Shown: positions 1 through 5,241 of the stretch, piece after piece
How positions within the stretch are numbered: the first letter of the stretch is position 1
Layout: every line of letters begins with the position of its first letter
Assembly (NCBI GenBank): GCA_017476305.1
Contig: JAFVAA010000223.1
Coordinates: 1-5,241 of the forward strand
Direction: 5' to 3'
Length of the DNA stretch: 5,241 bases
DNA from: Lachnospiraceae bacterium
Lineage (GTDB): Bacteria > Bacillota > Clostridia > Lachnospirales > Lachnospiraceae
Position numbers and translations under genes: made by a program
Notes under the pieces: generated by a model
What the model was told of the DNA's origin: nothing
Seen by the model: only the letters and a program-made list of their open reading frames with translations
The model's database searches: none

Positions 1-144
1 CCTGTACAAACGCCCGGACCGGCACAGACTCCGGAGCCTGCACAAACGCTAAAGCCGACGCAAACTCCTAAACCAACGAAGACTCCTAAACCGACAAAAA
101 CGCCAAAGCCGACAAAAACGCCGAAGCCAACCAAGACTCCTACC
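1..144 (+). repeat. 18-bp tandem repeat encoding PTKTPK-type linker
   Basis: Eight consecutive in-frame 18-bp units fill positions 1-144. They encode PVQTPG, PAQTPE, PAQTLK, PTQTPK, three copies of PTKTPK, and PTKTPT. The units at 91-108 and 109-126 differ at one base, while the first units are more diverged, so the array appears to have grown at its 3' side. It probably continues upstream of the window. Because the unit is a multiple of three, copy-number changes would alter linker length without breaking the frame. Confidence 0.9.
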
Positions 145-876
145 CCTGCAGAGAAAAGGCAGGAAAGCATCAATAAAGGCAAGTGGCAGCTGAAAAAGAA
201 ACATGTCTATTATTATGATTCAAAAAAGAAAAAGGTAAAGGGATTTGTAACGATTAAATCCAAAAAATATTATTTTGACAAAAAAGGCGTACAGTTGACA
301 GGCTGGCAGAAAATAAAAGGAAACTACTATTTTTTCCGTCTGAAAAATAAAGCAGACGGATACATGGTAAAAAATAAAACGATAAATAAAATCAAACTTT
401 CTAAAACCGGTGAGGCAAAGGCTAAGGCAAAGTGGAAAAAGCAAAAGCTGGCACTCATGGTGGAATGCCAGAAAATCCTTACCAAAATTACGAATGCCAC
501 CATGACGACAAATCAAAAGATGAGAGCTGACTATGATTATGAAAGAAAACACTACTATATCAAAGGAAGCCATACATTTCACTATTCTAAGCACTGGGAT
601 TTAGTATATGCCAGAAGAATGTTCCGGGACGGACATGGAGCCTGCTTCGAATGGGGTGCATTTTATGCCTACCTCGCAAATGCTGCCGGTGGGAAAGTCT
701 GTGCCGCCGTAAGCTCTTTCGGGCATGGCTGGGCAGAAGTGGACGGTCTTTGCTCTGATCCGGATTGGGAATTCGCAGACAAACGGCACAGCTACTTCCA
801 GTTCAGTTACGATCTGAGCGGCGTGGGCGGACGCCCGAACTATAAAAATAACAGATCTACCGTGAAGCGTGTATAA
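1..876 (+). CDS. Cell-surface transglutaminase-like protein with cell-wall-binding repeats (5'-truncated)
   Basis: The reading frame is open from the first base, so the N-terminus and any signal peptide lie outside the window; 291 residues plus TAA are visible. Residues 1-48 are eight hexapeptides drifting from PAQTPE to PTKTPK, a flexible wall-spanning linker. Residues about 60-120 are Lys/Tyr/Gly-rich with aromatic-glycine pairs (VYYYD, GFVTIK, YYFDKKG, GWQKIKGNYYFF), resembling the roughly 20-residue cell-wall/choline-binding repeats. Residues about 195-262 match the transglutaminase-like fold: GACFEWG carries the nucleophile C215, GHGWAEVDG carries H242, and SDPDW (compare family DPTW) carries D253. 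Known family members are cysteine peptidases or amide-crosslinking enzymes; the substrate here is unknown. The His-to-Asp spacing (11 residues) is a few residues shorter than usual in the family. A TTG at 295 is internal and not a start. The gene is convergent with the PadR operon. The domain call is firm; catalytic activity is inferred. Confidence 0.85.
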   Translation, partial: PVQTPGPAQTPEPAQTLKPTQTPKPTKTPKPTKTPKPTKTPKPTKTPTPAEKRQESINKGKWQLKKKHVYYYDSKKKKVKGFVTIKSKKYYFDKKGVQLTGWQKIKGNYYFFRLKNKADGYMVKNKTINKIKLSKTGEAKAKAKWKKQKLALMVECQKILTKITNATMTTNQKMRADYDYERKHYYIKGSHTFHYSKHWDLVYARRMFRDGHGACFEWGAFYAYLANAAGGKVCAAVSSFGHGWAEVDGLCSDPDWEFADKRHSYFQFSYDLSGVGGRPNYKNNRSTVKRV

Positions 877-958
877 AGCAAATCCAGGATACAGCTTCGC
901 TGCTTAGGCAGATTTCCCATGCCAATCCATGTCTGTACTTCCTGCAGTACAGAAAATC
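877..958. other. Short intergenic spacer with a minor hairpin
   Basis: No gene is seen between the + strand stop and the main terminator. A 7-bp inverted repeat (CTGTACT at 933-939, AGTACAG at 946-952) with a 6-base loop could form a weak hairpin. No T-run follows it on either strand, so it is not a convincing terminator by itself. It may simply add structure to the transcript end. Confidence 0.35.
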
Positions 959-1005
959 AAAGCTCCTGTTCCGGCTATCATCTGGAACAGGAGCTTTTTC
1001 TCTAT
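959..1005. terminator. Probable bidirectional intrinsic terminator between convergent genes
   Basis: A perfect 14-bp stem (959-972, AAAGCTCCTGTTCC, with 984-997) encloses an 11-base loop. On the + strand the stem runs into TTTTT and a pyrimidine-rich stretch (CTCTATCTTTTC), a good intrinsic terminator about 80 bases after the transglutaminase-like gene. On the - strand the stem lies 24 bases past the stop of the SEDS gene and ends in CTTTGATTTTCT, a weaker U-tract. It is therefore strong for the + gene and probably also used by the - operon. Confidence 0.85.
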
Positions 1006-1021
1006 CTTTTCTAATGATATA

Positions 1022-2491
1022 CTAGGCACTTGGCTGGAACGGCTCCTTCACTACCGTATTTTCCGGTCCTAAAATATCCTTATACCGGAAAATACTGAGC
1101 ACGATCCCTAAGAGTGCATAGGACACGATCATGCCCGTGCCTCCATGTGATAGAAATGGCAGGTGTCCGGAAGCAAATGGAAACAGCCGGAAAACCATCC
1201 CAGAGTTCACGAAAGCCTCTGCCAAAAGAACCACACCACACGAAATCCCCATCATCTTTCCCAGCTGGTTCTTCTGCATGACTGAAATCCGAAAGATATA
1301 ACTGCCTAAAAATACAAATATTCCCAAAACCAGAATGACTGCAAGCTTCCCACAGTTTGCAGAAATATTCGCCAAAACATACTCCTGCATATTCGCAGGA
1401 ATCATCATGACGCCCTGGCTGGCGGTATCGCTTTTCCCTATCCACACGCTGTCTCCAAAAATATCCCGGATTCTTTCCGACGCCATATTATATACATTAT
1501 CCCTGCCTGACAGCGCATCCAGCCAAGACTGTAATCTCATCAAATGATAACCCGATGTAAGGGAGCGTCCCAGCGTAACGAACATGAGAAGACCACCTGT
1601 GAGTACACCACCCGCTGCCAAAAGCACATTTTTCTTACTTAGTGTATACCATCCGAGCCTTACCGCAGTTACCATCAAAGTAATCTCTGATAAAAGCAGT
1701 ACCACCGTCATGGCATTATCGCCCACCCCATAGGTATAGATTACCGGAAATACGGAAAACACGAAAATGCCGGACACTGCCTTCCACGCTTTCCTCCCAC
1801 GTAAATCATATAATACTCCGGCAAAGACAGGCAGATAGAGCGGGAAAAAATGGGAAACTGCCAGAATCCCATGATAGGTGCCAAAATGAAGTGATGCAAA
1901 GTATTCTGCTCCATTTATATTTCTCCCGTTCATCAGCAGCATCAAAAGAAAAAATGTAAAAAATCCCACTGCAAAGTATATACTCTTTCCCCGTATGAAA
2001 CTGTAGTCGATACGATACACAAAAAACATAGCGGCCAGACCGGATAAAAGATGCACACAGTAATCCGGAAAATATACATCATGTGCATCGACCGCTTCCT
2101 GCAAAATATATTCCAGAAACAGGCTGAACAGACTGACCCCTGCGATAATCAGCAGAAAACGCCATTCAAGGTGCGGCCTGTGAATCCGGTCAAAGGAAAT
2201 GCCGACATCCACAGGATCTCCCATTTCCTTTACTGCACGTTCATAGGCAGATGCCTCCTCCTCACCCTCTCTGATGTACTCCTCTGCCTGCTCATGGATA
2301 TGCCCCTCCAGCTCATCCAGCGTACTCTGCTTTATCCGGCTGCTCCGCATCTGCCCTCCAACCTCAGAGAGATATCTCTCCACTGCAGGGTGTCCCTTTT
2401 CCGTTTTCAGTCTGTTTCCTTCACTGCTCTCCTCTTTTTTCTGAAAGTTCAGGAAACTTTCCGTTTTTTCTCTTAGCTTCATCCTCATCAT
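1022..2491 (-). CDS. SEDS (FtsW/RodA/SpoVE) family membrane protein with N-terminal helical prefix domain
   Basis: The 489-residue product has two parts. Residues about 35-106 form a charged soluble helical region (LDELEGHIHEQAEEYI, then AVKEMGDPVDVG) typical of the prefix domain often found next to PadR regulators (DUF1700/HAAS or 'permease prefix' type). From residue 111 there are about ten hydrophobic segments, as in SEDS glycosyltransferases. The C-terminal signature is clear: N429, G431, P438 and LPFLSHGG at 444-451 (family LPFISYGG). A long presumed external loop (about 309-370) precedes TM8, as in the family. SEDS proteins polymerise lipid II glycan with a class B PBP; no PBP gene is visible here. 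Divergence is marked: the TDFIFA-like catalytic motif reads QEYVLA, giving E370 for Asp, and GARRW reads GAEYF. The chosen start, ATG at 2489-2491, overlaps the padR stop as ATGA and has AGGGA 9 bases upstream. Family membership is firm; enzymatic activity is uncertain. Confidence 0.85.
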   Translation of the reverse strand: MMRMKLREKTESFLNFQKKEESSEGNRLKTEKGHPAVERYLSEVGGQMRSSRIKQSTLDELEGHIHEQAEEYIREGEEEASAYERAVKEMGDPVDVGISFDRIHRPHLEWRFLLIIAGVSLFSLFLEYILQEAVDAHDVYFPDYCVHLLSGLAAMFFVYRIDYSFIRGKSIYFAVGFFTFFLLMLLMNGRNINGAEYFASLHFGTYHGILAVSHFFPLYLPVFAGVLYDLRGRKAWKAVSGIFVFSVFPVIYTYGVGDNAMTVVLLLSEITLMVTAVRLGWYTLSKKNVLLAAGGVLTGGLLMFVTLGRSLTSGYHLMRLQSWLDALSGRDNVYNMASERIRDIFGDSVWIGKSDTASQGVMMIPANMQEYVLANISANCGKLAVILVLGIFVFLGSYIFRISVMQKNQLGKMMGISCGVVLLAEAFVNSGMVFRLFPFASGHLPFLSHGGTGMIVSYALLGIVLSIFRYKDILGPENTVVKEPFQPSA

Positions 2492-2823
2492 ACCCCCATT
2501 TCCCTCGCAAGCACCTGACTCACTGCTGCAACATACTCTCCCCACTCCTCTTCCTTCTTTTCCAAATGCTTTCTCCCCTCCTTCGAAATGCTGTAATACT
2601 TTCGAACCTTCCCTAACACTTCTTTTTCATAGGAGCTCACCAGCATTTTCGACTCTAAGGAATGGAGCAGAGGATAGAGCGTTCCCGCCTTTAGCTCAAA
2701 GGTGTGATCTGACCGCTCCCTCAGCGTATCGATCATCTCATAGCCATACATATCCCGCTCTGATAAGAGCTTCAAAATCATCAGACCCATGCTGCCGGAA
2801 ACCAATGTTTTATCAATCGCCAT
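2488..2823 (-). CDS. PadR-family transcriptional regulator
   Basis: This 111-residue protein has the size of the short PadR subfamily. A winged helix-turn-helix covers residues about 10-85: GLMILKLLSERDMYGYEM (helices 1-2), ELKAGTLYPLLHSLE (recognition helix region, residues 43-57), and the wing ending in RKYYSISKEG (74-83). The acidic helix 84-108 is the expected dimerisation helix. Family members are usually ligand- or stress-relieved repressors that control an adjacent membrane protein, often binding their own promoter. The start is ATG at 2821-2823 because GGAGGT (2831-2836) sits 7 bases upstream; the ATG at 2838 overlaps that ribosome binding site and is rejected. The next gene starts within its stop codon, so the two are co-transcribed and likely translationally coupled. 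A large palindrome directly upstream is its probable operator. The inducer is unknown. Confidence 0.95.
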   Translation of the reverse strand: MAIDKTLVSGSMGLMILKLLSERDMYGYEMIDTLRERSDHTFELKAGTLYPLLHSLESKMLVSSYEKEVLGKVRKYYSISKEGRKHLEKKEEEWGEYVAAVSQVLAREMGV

Positions 2824-2830
2824 ACTTCTC

Positions 2831-2836
2831 ACCTCC
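2831..2836 (-). promoter_or_regulatory. Ribosome binding site deciding the padR start
   Basis: GGAGGT on the - strand is a full Shine-Dalgarno match located 7 bases before the ATG at 2823. It overlaps the alternative in-frame ATG at 2838, which argues against that upstream start. Confidence 0.85.
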
Positions 2837-2897
2837 ATATATAGATATTCGATATACTATATCGAATATCTATATATTACATCGACTGTCTATATAT
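2837..2897. promoter_or_regulatory. Probable PadR operator: perfect 41-bp palindrome plus a third half-site
   Basis: Positions 2837-2856 and 2858-2877 are perfect inverted repeats around a single central base at 2857. The half-site on the + strand is ATCGAATATCTATATAT (2861-2877). A third copy, ATCGACTGTCTATATAT (2881-2897), matches it at 15 of 17 bases in direct orientation, exactly 20 bp away, close to two helical turns. The sites cover the -10 element, the predicted transcription start and the -35/-10 spacer of the padR promoter, so protein bound here should block RNA polymerase. That PadR binds it is inferred from position and the habit of the family; the symmetry itself is directly visible. 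Confidence 0.75.
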
Positions 2898-2902
2898 GTC
2901 AA
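2874..2902 (-). promoter_or_regulatory. Sigma-A-type promoter of the padR operon
   Basis: Read on the - strand, a perfect TTGACA (-35, 2897-2902) is followed after exactly 17 bases by TAATAT (-10, 2874-2879). Transcription would start near 2866, about 40 bases before the padR start codon. Upstream, 2903-2930 is very AT-rich and could act as an UP element. Such a strong promoter fits a gene pair that is normally held off by a repressor bound at the overlapping palindrome. Confidence 0.8.
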
Positions 2903-2931
2903 GCATAAATATTTATTTTTCATTTGTTAAG

Positions 2932-2961
2932 AAAAAAAGAGCGGCTGACCTCAGCCACTCT
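2932..2961 (-). terminator. Intrinsic terminator of the Ig-like surface protein gene
   Basis: On the - strand, AGAGTGGCTG pairs with CAGCCGCTCT (2952-2961 with 2938-2947) in a 10-bp stem with one G-U pair and a 4-base loop, followed by seven T (2938-2932, the first also closing the stem). It lies about 23 bases past the TAG stop at 2985-2987 and about 30 bases before the padR -35 element, insulating the padR operon from upstream transcription. Confidence 0.9.
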
Positions 2962-2984
2962 GAAAAATCTGTATCAGAAATATC

Positions 2985-5241
2985 CTATCCCTTTGTCACA
3001 CTCAGGGTAAACGTGCCCTTCTTTCCATTTTTCACACAGATAAAGTTCACCTTGATCGACAGCTTTTTATTGCCTGTCAGTCCTGCCTTTGTCCATGCAT
3101 CTGCTGCCACATTTACCGTAAAATGAGCCCCGTCCTGTGTCACAGAAACATAATCCTTTTGACTGTCTGCCACAGAATAGGTATAATCGTATCCCGAACC
3201 GGTCAAAACCTTCATCGTTCCGGCCCTGACACTTCCAACCGTCCCCTGCACATAGACATCTACCTTTCCTCCCTGTGCCACGGTTTCCTTTTTATATTCC
3301 GCATCTCCCTTTGTCGGATCTGCAGATGCAGCTTTATACATCCGGATATCTAACGGTGTGTCCTTTACAGGCACTTCGATCAGATCAAAATTCCCCGTGC
3401 CTGTATCGACCGCATATACATATGCCGTTCCGCCTGCCTTTGCTGTTACGACACCATCTGCATTTACAGAAGCGACTTTGCTGTCGGATTTCGTAGTTAC
3501 CTTATGCGTAGAGGCATTAAACTCAGGATCCTTCTTTTCCTGGCGGCAGATCCATACGAGCTTCCCATAGACCGTCTTCCTTCCGCTCGTGTATGCCGTC
3601 GGAGCCAGGGAGGTATTTACCTTTGTCTTTTTTAGTTCCGTATCCTTCGCATTTGCCCAGATCGGATTTTCATTTCCTTTAATACCACTCGCACCAACGG
3701 TAACTTCAATCACGCGCCAACCGGCTCCCTGACCGGCTAATCCATTGTGCACGACTAAAAGATATGCCGTCTGACCGTCTCCGAAGCCTGCATTCACCGT
3801 AATCTGATACTCATCCGTGGTTCCTTTGACAAGCTTCATCGACACTTTCTTTCGCTCTGCCGTAATTCCCTTTTCTACCGTCACATTTCCGGCATTTGCC
3901 ACCGTGAATCCAGTCGCTGACGGAATCTGGTAAATCTTCGTACCATCCAGATTCGCTGCCGAAGAATCATAGAGCGTCACCGTTTCCTTCAGCTTCGCTG
4001 TACGGGCAAACAAACCGGCACTGGCAGCAATCTTTACCTTCAGGCTCTGATTCGCAACATCCGTAACCGTGAAGGAATCCTCTGTACTGTCAAGCTTTGC
4101 GAAGTTCATTTTCTTCACACTGTTGGTGATCGTAACCGTAAGCTTCGCATTTGTCGTATTCTCCCCACAGACTGCCTTTAGGACCACCTTTGTCTTTTTT
4201 CCGTCCTTCAGTGCCAAAGGAGTGATGGTATATCCATACTGACTGCCAGCCTTTTTTTCTACCTTGATATAGCTCTTTGATGCATCCGGAACACTTAAAG
4301 AAAAAGTATTCTCTGTCACCGTCTGGCGTATTTTCTGAACGACTGCCACCGTCGGATTCAGATAGATGTCAAAAGGAGTTCCTATCGCAGCCATCCTCGA
4401 GGTGACAGTCCCAAAGGTACTGTTCGCCTCCCCGCTCACACATGGCGTATTCTGAAAAATTACCTTTGTCGGTGCGGGCTTTAATGTCACAGGTGCATAG
4501 CCGACCGTCTGAATATTATCCTTTGTCGTCAGGGCAAAAATCCAGGCATAGACTGTCCCCGGCTTTTTCGCGGTCACTGTGATTTTTCCAATCGTCTCTT
4601 TGCTTTCCGTCGTAAACTTTTTATAGGAAACGGATGCCAGTTGATTTGCAGCAGCGTCCTTCGCTACCTTATTATCCTTTACCACCGGCTCCTGCATCTC
4701 CGTCGTCAGGCCGACCAGGATTTTTCCGGTAGCTTTTCCCTTTGCAGTCTTATAGACCGGTACAAGCAAATCCGTATATAAAACAGAGGCTTTATAATTT
4801 ACACTCATGTTCCCCGTCTTTTTGGTACTGCCATTCGCATAGGCAAAAGCAGTCCCATCTGCCGCTTTCTGGAGCTTCTCGTCCAGATATACATGCTCAG
4901 ATGCAATGCTCGAAGTAACCGTAACGGTACAGGTCTTCTCACTATTTCCCACGAGAGACCGCGCTGTGATCGTCGCTGTACCAGTCCCCAGAAAGGTCAG
5001 GGTGACGGTCTTCCCTTTCGAGAGATCCAGATTCGGCGTAGACAGGGAAACCACCCTGGCATTATCTGTAGACAGAAGAACCCAGTCGTCGGAATCAGAA
5101 GGGCCCTGTGTAATCGTCAAGGTCCTTGACGGTGTCTCTGCCTTGTCCACGGAAACCGCAGTCTCACTGAATGCTATAGATGTCGCCGCTTTCTGTACCT
5201 TGTATCTGGAAGCATCGAACGTCCAGTAGTATTTTCCATAG
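2985..5241 (-). CDS. Large Ig-like repeat surface protein (5'-truncated)
   Basis: The frame is open to the right edge; 751 C-terminal residues are visible and the N-terminus with any export signal is missing. The first visible residues, YGKYYWTFD, could be the end of a wall-binding repeat or linker. The rest is Thr/Val/Ala/Lys-rich and predicted beta-rich. Bacterial Ig-like (Big_2-type) modules are recognisable at about 18-108 (ending GTGTATITARS...CTVTV) and about 540-625, where SKVASVNADGVVTAKAGGTA (587-606) is a classic signature; KKPGTVYAWIFALT marks another. Two further regions (about 313-374 and 686-751) resemble each other. No LPXTG sorting signal or C-terminal membrane helix is present, so it is either released or anchored through the unseen N-terminal part. 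Such proteins usually serve as adhesins or surface scaffolds; the ligand is unknown. A GTG at 5150 is internal, with the frame continuing through it. Confidence 0.8.
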   Translation of the reverse strand, partial: YGKYYWTFDASRYKVQKAATSIAFSETAVSVDKAETPSRTLTITQGPSDSDDWVLLSTDNARVVSLSTPNLDLSKGKTVTLTFLGTGTATITARSLVGNSEKTCTVTVTSSIASEHVYLDEKLQKAADGTAFAYANGSTKKTGNMSVNYKASVLYTDLLVPVYKTAKGKATGKILVGLTTEMQEPVVKDNKVAKDAAANQLASVSYKKFTTESKETIGKITVTAKKPGTVYAWIFALTTKDNIQTVGYAPVTLKPAPTKVIFQNTPCVSGEANSTFGTVTSRMAAIGTPFDIYLNPTVAVVQKIRQTVTENTFSLSVPDASKSYIKVEKKAGSQYGYTITPLALKDGKKTKVVLKAVCGENTTNAKLTVTITNSVKKMNFAKLDSTEDSFTVTDVANQSLKVKIAASAGLFARTAKLKETVTLYDSSAANLDGTKIYQIPSATGFTVANAGNVTVEKGITAERKKVSMKLVKGTTDEYQITVNAGFGDGQTAYLLVVHNGLAGQGAGWRVIEVTVGASGIKGNENPIWANAKDTELKKTKVNTSLAPTAYTSGRKTVYGKLVWICRQEKKDPEFNASTHKVTTKSDSKVASVNADGVVTAKAGGTAYVYAVDTGTGNFDLIEVPVKDTPLDIRMYKAASADPTKGDAEYKKETVAQGGKVDVYVQGTVGSVRAGTMKVLTGSGYDYTYSVADSQKDYVSVTQDGAHFTVNVAADAWTKAGLTGNKKLSIKVNFICVKNGKKGTFTLSVTKG

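Noticed and set aside
1..144. 18-bp repeats as a CRISPR array or iteron origin
   Set aside because: The repeats are contiguous with no spacers, keep the reading frame and encode a standard surface-protein linker.
220..594. Minus-strand 124-codon open frame
   Set aside because: It is antisense to the lysine-rich wall-binding repeats of the + gene; its Phe/Leu-rich product is the expected shadow of AAA/AAG codons.
933..952. Small hairpin as a second terminator
   Set aside because: The stem is only 7 bp and no T-run follows it on either strand; the hairpin at 959-997 is much stronger.
2051..2476. Plus-strand 141-codon open frame opposite the SEDS gene
   Set aside because: It is antisense to a clearly conserved domain, has no ribosome binding site that I can see and resembles no known family.
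2492..2545. Upstream GTG start for the SEDS gene that would add 18 residues
   Set aside because: The extension lies inside padR in another frame, encodes no recognisable domain sequence, and the ATG at 2491 has an ATGA overlap and an AGGGA ribosome binding site.
2824..2838. Upstream ATG start for padR
   Set aside because: Its codons contain the GGAGGT that serves the ATG at 2823, and PadR proteins normally begin close to the first helix, as the shorter product does.
4893..5229. Plus-strand open frames opposite the Ig-like gene
   Set aside because: They are shadows of the Thr/Val-rich Ig-like coding sequence, with no domain features of their own.

Overview
The window looks like chromosomal DNA from a Gram-positive, Clostridia-type bacterium, most likely a gut Lachnospiraceae relative. 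This is inferred from the protein types (cell-wall-binding repeats with a Pro/Thr/Lys linker, a transglutaminase-like domain, a bacterial Ig-like surface protein, a PadR regulator paired with a SEDS membrane protein), a strong GGAGGT ribosome binding site and compact intrinsic terminators. No RNA gene, insertion sequence, CRISPR array or attachment site was seen.

Layout. From the left edge to 876 (+ strand) is the 3' part of a cell-surface protein: a TPKPTK-type hexapeptide linker encoded by 18-bp repeats, lysine/tyrosine-rich cell-wall-binding repeats, then a C-terminal transglutaminase-like domain with an apparently intact Cys-His-Asp triad. A strong hairpin at 959-997 closes it and probably also serves the convergent operon. 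On the - strand, a two-gene operon runs from a promoter near 2900 down to 1022. The first gene encodes a PadR-family repressor (2488-2823). The second encodes a SEDS (FtsW/RodA/SpoVE) membrane protein with an N-terminal cytosolic helical prefix domain (1022-2491). The two genes overlap by ATGA. Upstream of padR is a perfect 41-bp palindrome plus a third half-site, interleaved with a near-consensus promoter, which strongly suggests autorepression. From 2985 to the right edge (- strand) lies the C-terminal 751 residues of a large Ig-like repeat surface protein, ended by its own terminator at 2932-2961.

Working together. A PadR-controlled SEDS protein would let the cell switch on an envelope-related activity in response to a ligand or stress. 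The SEDS protein is divergent: the position of the family's catalytic Asp is Glu, and the usual RRW and QPSE-type motifs are missing. It may therefore be a specialised polymerase, a lipid-linked substrate handler or a non-catalytic sensor. The flanking genes both encode exported surface proteins, but nothing in the sequence shows that they are co-regulated with the PadR operon. Both flanking genes are cut by the window edges, so their signal peptides and promoters are not visible.
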